Assembly: GCF_902464545.1 (NCBI RefSeq)
Contig: NZ_CABQJR010000024.1
Location: 1 to 39,317 of the forward strand
DNA: 39,317 nucleotides
Direction: 5' to 3'
Source: an uncultured Senegalimassilia sp.
Lineage (GTDB): Bacteria; Actinomycetota; Coriobacteriia; Coriobacteriales; Eggerthellaceae
Below, in pieces: positions 32,672 through 39,317 of this stretch. Positions within the stretch are counted from its first letter, which is position 1. Each line of letters begins with the position of its first letter. Under the pieces are notes generated by a model, which was not told the origin of the DNA, ran no database searches, and saw nothing but the letters and a program-made list of their open reading frames with translations. Position numbers and translations under genes: made by a program.

Positions 32672-34444
32672 TCAGTGGTTCTCGATGACGTGCGGGATTA
32701 CGCGGTGCCACGCCGTTCCCGTCTCCTGGTCGTAGATGACGTCGTTGGCCATCTCGTCGATGTAGAAGGAGATGTACACCCCGCTCGAGTCCCTCGTCCG
32801 GCAGGAACACCTTCCCTGGTTCAGCATCATGTCGACGACGCCGCTGCAGAATTCGAACTTCACGGGCGCGGAAGGCTGGGGCCTGCCCAGGGCGCGCGAG
32901 TCGATGAGCGAGTAATAGTCGTAGGTCACCAGGTCTCCCTTTGCGAGGAAATCGATATAGCGGGGCTCCTGGGCGTTCTGATCGGGGCTCCAGAGGCCCA
33001 CGATCATCTCGTTTGTCAGCGTGGTTTCGGGCATGGGTGCCGTTTGTCCGCTGCTGGAAGCGCTCGACCCGCTGTTGGCGGAGCTGCCGCCGGTCGATTC
33101 GCTCGGCTTGCTCTCGGTTGCGGGCAAGCCGCTGTTGGCGGAGCTGCCGCCGTTCGATTCGCTCGACTCGGATTCGGTTTCCTTGCCCGTGCTCGAGCTG
33201 TTCGAACTGCTCGTCGAGCCGGAACTCGAGCTACTCGCAGCGGGCGTGTCCTGGGTTTTGCCCTTGCTCATCGGGTCTGCCTGCACCTTGAGGTCTCCCG
33301 CCTCGGTTCCGCCGAACAGCTTCACCTTGACGTTGCGCTGCGATTCGATGAAGTTGGCGTCCGCGCCCACGCGCTCAAGGTATTCGGCGGAATCGTCCCC
33401 GATATTCTTCTTCGCCGTGTTCAGGCTTTTCGACAGCGTGGGGTAGTTGCCGCTCTCATCGGGGGTCAAAAACGCGGTCAGCACGCCCTGGAGCATGGCG
33501 ACGTTGTAGGCGTGCGAGATCGACCCGGTGTTGCCGAAGACGGCCGTAGTGCCGTTGTCCAGGAACGCGTCGGCCAGCTGACTGTCCTCGCCCGTGCTGC
33601 AGGCGCACAGGTAGACGACCGACCCGCCCATGCCGCGCACGTAGCGCTTGACGAAGCCGGGCGTGATCGCAAGGTGGCTGTCGGGATCCCCGGCCACGTT
33701 GACGATCGTAGCGCGGTCGTTCTTGATTTCGATGAGCTGGGATTTGTCGTTTAGGTCAGTGTCGATCCCGGTGTCAAGGACGCTGCCGGTTTTGCGGTTA
33801 TACCCACCGTGGCCGGCCCAAATGAGCAGTTGCTGTTTGCCGCCGAGCTCTTTGAGCCCGGCCAGCGTGATGTTGCTCGGGGTTTTCGCCGTGGAGGCGG
33901 ACCATTTCGAGGAAGTTGCGGAAAACGCGCTGGTGACGGTGCTGATCGCCGCAAGCGAATCGGTTCGCCCCGTGGTCTCCACCGAGCAGACGGTGGCTTC
34001 GGAATCGGTGCTCAAGGCGTCGGTCCCCTCGGGCGCGGCTATGTAGAGATACGACAGTCCGTTCTCGAACTTGAAGTACACGCTGCTGTCGTCGGCGGTG
34101 TAAGAGGATACGACCCCCTGCGCCTCAAGCTCCTTCGCGTAGGACTTTTGCGCTGCTATGGCGTTTTTGACGTCTTCTTCGGTTTGAAATCCACCCGACG
34201 CGTATGTCGCGGCGTTCTGGTCGATTTGATCGAGGGTCTCCTCGAACTCGGCGATTTCAGCTTTGGAAAGCTCGGGGGCGGTGAATTCCTCCCAGATATC
34301 TAAGGCGAAGTTCGTTCCCGTGAGGAAGTATTGCACCGCAAGGACGACGATCGCGGCGATGACGATGAACGCCACGGTATTATCGCCGCTGCTGTTCTTG
34401 GAACCGTTCGATGAGCTTTGCGAGGGCTTGTCGGGCGTTGCCAT
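32672..34444 (-). CDS. membrane-anchored caspase-fold (CHAT/C25-like, clan CD) protein with C-terminal beta-rich domain
   Basis: 590 residues. A Ser-rich N-terminus (1-22), one membrane helix (24-43) and an acidic helical stretch (58-110) come first. Residues 150-380 look like a caspase-fold peptidase: LLIWAGHGG (207-214; H212-G213) and VVYLCACSTG (276-285; C282, with C280 near) are the dyad regions after two beta strands, followed by DAFLDNGTTAVFGNTGSI, much as in CHAT domains. The domain closes with VKVKLFGG (373-379). A Ser/Glu stalk (402-470) contains a duplicated NGGSSANSG-type unit. The last 110 residues (IVGLWSPD...) form a beta-rich, perhaps lipocalin-like domain. Outside location is inferred. 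AAGGAGAAG precedes ATG 34444. No substrate is known; assignment rests on short motifs. Confidence 0.6.
   Translation of the reverse strand: MATPDKPSQSSSNGSKNSSGDNTVAFIVIAAIVVLAVQYFLTGTNFALDIWEEFTAPELSKAEIAEFEETLDQIDQNAATYASGGFQTEEDVKNAIAAQKSYAKELEAQGVVSSYTADDSSVYFKFENGLSYLYIAAPEGTDALSTDSEATVCSVETTGRTDSLAAISTVTSAFSATSSKWSASTAKTPSNITLAGLKELGGKQQLLIWAGHGGYNRKTGSVLDTGIDTDLNDKSQLIEIKNDRATIVNVAGDPDSHLAITPGFVKRYVRGMGGSVVYLCACSTGEDSQLADAFLDNGTTAVFGNTGSISHAYNVAMLQGVLTAFLTPDESGNYPTLSKSLNTAKKNIGDDSAEYLERVGADANFIESQRNVKVKLFGGTEAGDLKVQADPMSKGKTQDTPAASSSSSGSTSSSNSSSTGKETESESSESNGGSSANSGLPATESKPSESTGGSSANSGSSASSSGQTAPMPETTLTNEMIVGLWSPDQNAQEPRYIDFLAKGDLVTYDYYSLIDSRALGRPQPSAPVKFEFCSGVVDMMLNQGRCSCRTRDSSGVYISFYIDEMANDVIYDQETGTAWHRVIPHVIENH
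33069..33165. repeat. 60-bp-period direct repeat inside the stalk of the caspase-fold gene
   Basis: 37 bases at 33069-33105 recur at 33129-33165 with one mismatch. It is in frame and encodes the duplicated Ser/Gly-rich unit. Confidence 0.85.
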
Positions 34445-34700
34445 AGCTTCTCCTTGGCGTTCGTCTGCATGATGGAGCGTCGCTTCATATCATACGAGAT
34501 GAACGCGCTGTTTGGGAGGGCTTTGTGTGCGTTGGCGAACTTTCGTTCCTGGGCGGCGATGGGTTGCCCGGCGGCGTGGGCCCTGGGTTTGGTGCCGGTG
34601 CTTACCCGGTCCGTACTCCCCAGGTGGGGCGGGTTTAAGACCGAGTGGTTGACGTGTCCCGGTTCGCCGGATTCCGCTTTGCGTGTGCTTATAGACTGCA
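34445..34700. other. gap upstream of the caspase-fold gene, no gene seen
   Basis: Contains a TATGAT -10-like box on the minus strand (about 34480-34485) that may drive the caspase-fold gene. No reading frame with a family match is seen. Confidence 0.4.
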
Positions 34701-34735
34701 AAACGGAAAACGCCCCGGAATGGTTCCGGGGCGTT
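34701..34735 (-). terminator. terminator of the DEAD-box helicase gene
   Basis: Perfect 12-bp stem AACGCCCCGGAA/TTCCGGGGCGTT, loop of 3; on the minus strand it is followed by TTCCGTTTTGC. Confidence 0.75.
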
Positions 34736-34825
34736 GGCTTCGCGTTGGCGGTCGTCGTCGGCGCTTATGGTCTGAGGCAGCTCAGCGACCGTTTTCGTTC
34801 TTATCGCGCAACTGGGCGCGTGTTG

Positions 34826-36451
<1,626 letters not shown>

Positions 36452-36780
36452 GAAAGATCCGTTCTCTTCGCGGAAGCAGCGCGCAGCAAACCAAGGCGTC
36501 CGGAAACGGGCGGCATCGGTTTCAGTCAAGCGCTTGCAACCTATGTACCAATTCATCGCACCCGCCCCAGGCGGCGTGCTTGCGCTTGACGCGAGCCGCT
36601 TTCTACATGCCTTGCGCGATGCGTGGAAGAGCGCGCGAAAAGAAGATTAGAAAGAATTTCGTGAGAAGCAACCCGCTTATTATGATGGTGTTTTCACAAA
36701 AGGGAAGCGCTTGAGCCCGAAAAGACCGCGATTGTGCACGAATCTCCACGGCTTTCGGCCTTTTCTGCTGAAGTGGAGCA
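36452..36780. other. intergenic region between divergent helicase and exopolysaccharide genes
   Basis: AT-rich in the middle (36640-36700). Contains TATTATGAT near 36676-36684, a possible extra -10 box on the plus strand. No gene seen. Confidence 0.4.
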
Positions 36781-36783
36781 ACT

Positions 36784-36814
36784 TTGTACCCGCCCCTCCA
36801 TTGCGGGGTATAAT
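36784..36814 (+). promoter_or_regulatory. promoter of the exopolysaccharide trio
   Basis: TTGTAC (36784-36789), 19-base spacer, TATAAT (36809-36814). CCCC and GGGG within the spacer (36793-36808) form an inverted repeat that could be an operator. The leader is about 30 bases. Confidence 0.55.
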
Positions 36815-36851
36815 GGTAAGGCTATTGCCCCGAGACTTGAGAGGTTTATTC

Positions 36852-37517
36852 ATGACATTGCTCGAGCTGCTTCAGCTTATGCGCAAGCATCTGAAGCTCA
36901 TGATCGTCCTGCCTATCGTGTGCGCGCTTGCGACCGCCGTGGTCTGCTTCGTCGCGCTGCCCAACACGTATACCGCTTCCACCAGCATGTACGTGCTTGC
37001 GAAGCAGTCTTCGGCGAACTCCGACAATGCTGCGAACTACTCCAACCTCAACGCTAGCCAGATGATGGCTAACGACGTGTCCACGCTGCTCAAGAGCGAC
37101 CGCATCGAGGCCGACGCCGCAAAGGACCTGCACCTCGAGTCTCTGAAGGGGTACTCCACCAAGGTCACTAGCGAAACCACTTCTCGCGTCATCACGCTGT
37201 CCGTCACCGGCACCGACCCTGATATCGCCGCCACCATCGCCAACGACATGGCAAGCAACGTCTCCAAAGTTGCGCAGCAGGTCATGGACGTCCAGTCGGT
37301 CAACGTCATCGATCAGGCCACGGCCCCCACGGCGCCCTCCGGCCCCAACCGTCCCATGTACATCGCCGTCGCGCTGCTCGCCGGCTTGTTCGTCGCCATC
37401 GCCATCGTCGTGGTGTCCGATATGCTCAACACGAAGGTGCGCAACGCCGACGAGATCGAAGATCTGCTGGGCCTGCCCGTCATCGGCCGCATGCCTGCTC
37501 TCAAGGGAGGTAAATAA
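36852..37517 (+). CDS. Wzz/CpsC-like polysaccharide co-polymerase (chain-length determinant)
   Basis: 221 residues. Helix 1 (17-37) and helix 2 (about 166-190) flank an external alpha/beta region (40-160); the Pro-rich segment ATAPTAPSGPNRP precedes helix 2, a Wzz-family mark. Together with the next gene it forms the split CpsC/CpsD (YwqC/YwqD) arrangement of Gram-positive bacteria, setting polysaccharide chain length and activating the kinase through its short C-terminal tail. ATG 36852 has GAGAGG 7 bases upstream. The kinase gene starts 3 bases after its stop. Confidence 0.88.
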   Translation: MTLLELLQLMRKHLKLMIVLPIVCALATAVVCFVALPNTYTASTSMYVLAKQSSANSDNAANYSNLNASQMMANDVSTLLKSDRIEADAAKDLHLESLKGYSTKVTSETTSRVITLSVTGTDPDIAATIANDMASNVSKVAQQVMDVQSVNVIDQATAPTAPSGPNRPMYIAVALLAGLFVAIAIVVVSDMLNTKVRNADEIEDLLGLPVIGRMPALKGGK

Positions 37518-37520
37518 GCT

Positions 37521-38327
37521 ATGGCTCGCAAACCTAAAGGCGGCGATGATATGGAGATGCAGAACGCCGCGAAGACCCTGATGGCCAATATCCGCTTCAT
37601 GAGCGTCGATAACCCCATCCGTTCCCTGGTGTTCACTAGCTCCATCCCCAACGAAGGCAAGTCCACGGTCACGTGCAACGTCGCCCGCGCCATCGCGTCC
37701 TCGGGCATGCGCGTGTGCCTGGTCGAGTGCGACATGCGCAACCGCACGCTGGCCGGTATGCTTGGCGTGCGCTCCACGGGCGGTCTGTACTCGGTGCTTT
37801 CCGAGACCATGCCCATCCAGCAGGCTATCGTCGCTACCAACACCGAGAATATGTTCCTGCTCGATGCCGAGCCGCATATCCCCAACCCTGCCGACATCCT
37901 GGCATCCAAGCGCTTTGCCTCGCTGGTCCACAAGCTTGAGCAGATGTTCGACTACGTCATCTTCGACACGCCGCCCGTCGGCATGTTCGTCGACGCTGCC
38001 GTGGTCTCCACCATCGTCGACGCCGCTGTGCTGGTGGTGCGCGAGAACTTCACGAAGCGCCAGACCGTGCTGCAGGCCTACGACCAGCTGAAGAAGGCCG
38101 GCGGCAACGTGGTGGGCGTCGTCATGAACTACTGCAACGTCGAGAAGTCCGAGTACTACTACGCTTACTACAACCAGCAGGGCAAGCGCGAGAAGGGCGC
38201 CGCTTCCGCGGTGAAGGTCGATTCCCGCAACCTCGGCCCCAACGTCCCGCGCGGTGGCGGTAAGCATGGTGGTGTCACGAACCCCGCCAACTTCGGACAT
38301 CAGAACAACGGTGCTCGCAGAGGCTAG
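37521..38327 (+). CDS. bacterial tyrosine kinase (CpsD/YwqD type)
   Basis: 268 residues. Walker A SSIPNEGKST (40-49), Walker A' VCLVECDMRN (65-74) and Walker B YVIFDTPP (145-152) mark a BY-kinase. A tyrosine cluster EYYYAYY (211-217) is the autophosphorylation site. Unlike typical members, where the cluster closes the protein, about 50 Gly/Asn/Arg-rich residues follow it. It controls exopolysaccharide polymerisation with the Wzz-like partner. GGGAGG precedes ATG 37521. The phosphatase gene begins 5 bases after the stop. Confidence 0.92.
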   Translation: MARKPKGGDDMEMQNAAKTLMANIRFMSVDNPIRSLVFTSSIPNEGKSTVTCNVARAIASSGMRVCLVECDMRNRTLAGMLGVRSTGGLYSVLSETMPIQQAIVATNTENMFLLDAEPHIPNPADILASKRFASLVHKLEQMFDYVIFDTPPVGMFVDAAVVSTIVDAAVLVVRENFTKRQTVLQAYDQLKKAGGNVVGVVMNYCNVEKSEYYYAYYNQQGKREKGAASAVKVDSRNLGPNVPRGGGKHGGVTNPANFGHQNNGARRG

Positions 38328-38332
38328 TCGAC

Positions 38333-38977
38333 GTGCTTGACCTGCATTGCCATATCCTTCCCGGCGTTGACGACGGGGCAAGCTGCCTCGGCGAGAGCGT
38401 GCGCATGATCCATGCCGCGTACAAGGCCGGCATTACCGAGATCGTATGCACGCCGCATTGCCGCGACCCGTACTTCGATTTCGATGCCATGTGGGATGCG
38501 TTCAATCAGCTGGCGCCGCGCTCGCCCATCCCCATGCGCATGGGCTTTGAGGTGAACATCCGCAAGCTGCGCGAGCTGGGAATGGACTGGGCGCCCTACC
38601 TGTGCTTCCAGGATTCCAAGACGCTGCTGCTTGAGCTTTCCACGCATGCCACCAAGCGCGATTTCGAGGAGTATGAATGCGAAATCTACGAGCTGCAGGG
38701 TATGGGGCTCGACGTGATCATCGCTCATCCCGAGCGCTACAAGGCCATCCAGGAGGACGTCTCCATTGCGGAGCGCCTGGTCAGCTGCGGGTGCGTGTTG
38801 CAGGCGTCGTCCGACTTCATCCGCGGCGGGCGCATGGGCAAGGAGCGCAAACCTGCCCAGCGTTTGTTCGAAGCCGGTTTATACACCTACATCGGCAGCG
38901 ACGCCCACTGCGTCGAACACTACGAGGCGTTTTCCGAAGCGGTGTACAAATTCGGGCACATGCTGCGAGCGGAATAG
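38333..38977 (+). CDS. CpsB/CapC-type PHP-family tyrosine phosphatase
   Basis: 214 residues from GTG 38333. The PHP metal ligands are present: DLHCHILPGVDDG (H5, H7), CTPH (H42), AHPERY (H132) and GSDAH (D190, H192). CpsB/YwqE enzymes dephosphorylate BY-kinases, completing the phosphorylation cycle that sets capsule or exopolysaccharide output. It is about 40 residues shorter than typical CpsB (around 243-255). The start is GTG because no ATG lies near the N-terminal metal motif; GAGG is about 10 bases upstream. Confidence 0.9.
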   Translation: MLDLHCHILPGVDDGASCLGESVRMIHAAYKAGITEIVCTPHCRDPYFDFDAMWDAFNQLAPRSPIPMRMGFEVNIRKLRELGMDWAPYLCFQDSKTLLLELSTHATKRDFEEYECEIYELQGMGLDVIIAHPERYKAIQEDVSIAERLVSCGCVLQASSDFIRGGRMGKERKPAQRLFEAGLYTYIGSDAHCVEHYEAFSEAVYKFGHMLRAE

Positions 38978-39011
38978 CCGACGAAGGAATAGAATAACAG
39001 CTAGGTTTTTC

Positions 39012-39045
39012 GGCCTGCCCTCTCAACGGAGGGCGGGCCTTTTTT
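39012..39045 (+). terminator. terminator of the exopolysaccharide trio
   Basis: GGCCTGCCCTC/GAGGGCGGGCC (10 of 11 pairs), loop TCAACG, then TTTTTT. Confidence 0.85.
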
Positions 39046-39071
39046 CGAGAGATGAGCGTGAGCGGGGGCGA

Positions 39072-39154
39072 GTGAACAGGGGACGGAGGTGTGTTCACGT
39101 TAGCCATTCGGGATAATGGAGGTTACCCGTGAACACACCTCCGTCCCCTGTTCA
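39072..39154. repeat. REP-like family A, facing pair
   Basis: A full unit at 39072-39098 (+) and an inverted unit at 39129-39154, separated by 30 bases that begin GTTAGCCATT and hold AATGG, so they partly pair too. Same arrangement as 25018-25102. Confidence 0.9.
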
Positions 39155-39213
39155 GCCTGTTCATCCCGCGGGGGAGCGGGCGATGAACGCCGTTGCGTTC
39201 CCCGTTCGTTTAC

Positions 39214-39240
39214 GTGAACACACCTCCGTCCCCTGTTCGC
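39214..39240 (-). repeat. REP-like family A, single inverted copy
   Basis: GTGAACA arm, CACCTCCGTCCCC core and TGTTCGC arm. It lies 60 bases right of the facing pair. Confidence 0.88.
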
Positions 39241-39244
39241 GATT

Positions 39245-39300
39245 ATGGTTGCTAGTGGAGAGAGGAGACCAGCTATATGAAGTCAAGGGCTAAACCGTAG
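39245..39300 (+). other. two tiny overlapping reading frames, possible leader peptides
   Basis: ATG 39245 opens an 11-codon frame (MVASGERRPAI) ending in TGA at 39278-39280. ATG 39277 overlaps it as ATGA and opens a 7-codon frame (MKSRAKP) ending in TAG at 39298-39300. AGAGGAGA lies 10 bases before the second ATG. Either may be chance; the downstream gene is outside the window. Confidence 0.2.
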
Positions 39301-39317
39301 GTTTTCGAGAACAGCAA

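Overview
The window is about 60% GC DNA from an actinobacterium. Gene content and style fit the class Coriobacteriia, most likely Eggerthellaceae (Eggerthella, Gordonibacter, Adlercreutzia or Slackia type). This is inferred from a LytTR/GHKL signalling cassette, molybdenum cofactor genes, Pro/Gln/Ala-rich membrane proteins, weak -35 boxes with extended -10 boxes, and dispersed GGGGACGG-type repeats. No rRNA or tRNA gene, IS element, phage or CRISPR array was seen. I count 31 protein genes, one cut by the left edge.

Layout. 1-2007 (-): a polysaccharide-flippase-like membrane protein, possibly leaderless. 2498-5193 (+): a signalling operon with a LytTR response regulator and two membrane proteins that appear to split one histidine kinase between them; its promoter carries a ten-G tract where the -35 box should be. 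5483-9126 (+): an M20 amidohydrolase, then moeA and a mogA/moaB gene for molybdenum cofactor. 9127-9780 holds two related, covarying long hairpins. 9781-15314: a zinc-ribbon membrane protein (-), alanine racemase with a long N-terminal extension (+), proC (-), a putative esterase (-) and a microbial-type poly(ADP-ribose) glycohydrolase homologue (-). 15694-24978: housekeeping genes, namely family 4 uracil-DNA glycosylase, folC, acpP, hpf (-), nhaA, glmU, prs and pth. 25247-30232 (+): a DHA2-type MFS exporter, a polar amino acid ABC importer (binding protein, permease, ATPase) and a histidine phosphatase family protein. 30303-36451 (-): a DUF4012 protein, a membrane-anchored caspase-fold (CHAT/C25-like) protein with a C-terminal beta-rich domain, and a DEAD-box RNA helicase. 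36852-38977 (+): a Wzz/CpsC-like chain-length protein, a bacterial tyrosine kinase and a CpsB-type phosphatase, the regulatory head of an exopolysaccharide locus.

Three themes stand out. First, cell-surface polysaccharide recurs: flippase, DUF4012 and the Wzz/BY-kinase/CpsB trio. Second, the gaps carry two families of short palindromic repeats, about ten copies of one and three or four of the other, sharing a CCGTCCCC core. They look like REP elements of the kind moved by TnpA-REP (RAYT) enzymes; no such enzyme lies in the window. Third, the least explained protein is the caspase-fold gene at 32672-34444: His and Cys dyad, one membrane anchor, Ser-rich stalk and an unrecognised C-terminal domain.

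Product names for conserved genes rest on motifs read directly. Promoters, hairpins and repeats were read by eye and not scored by software.
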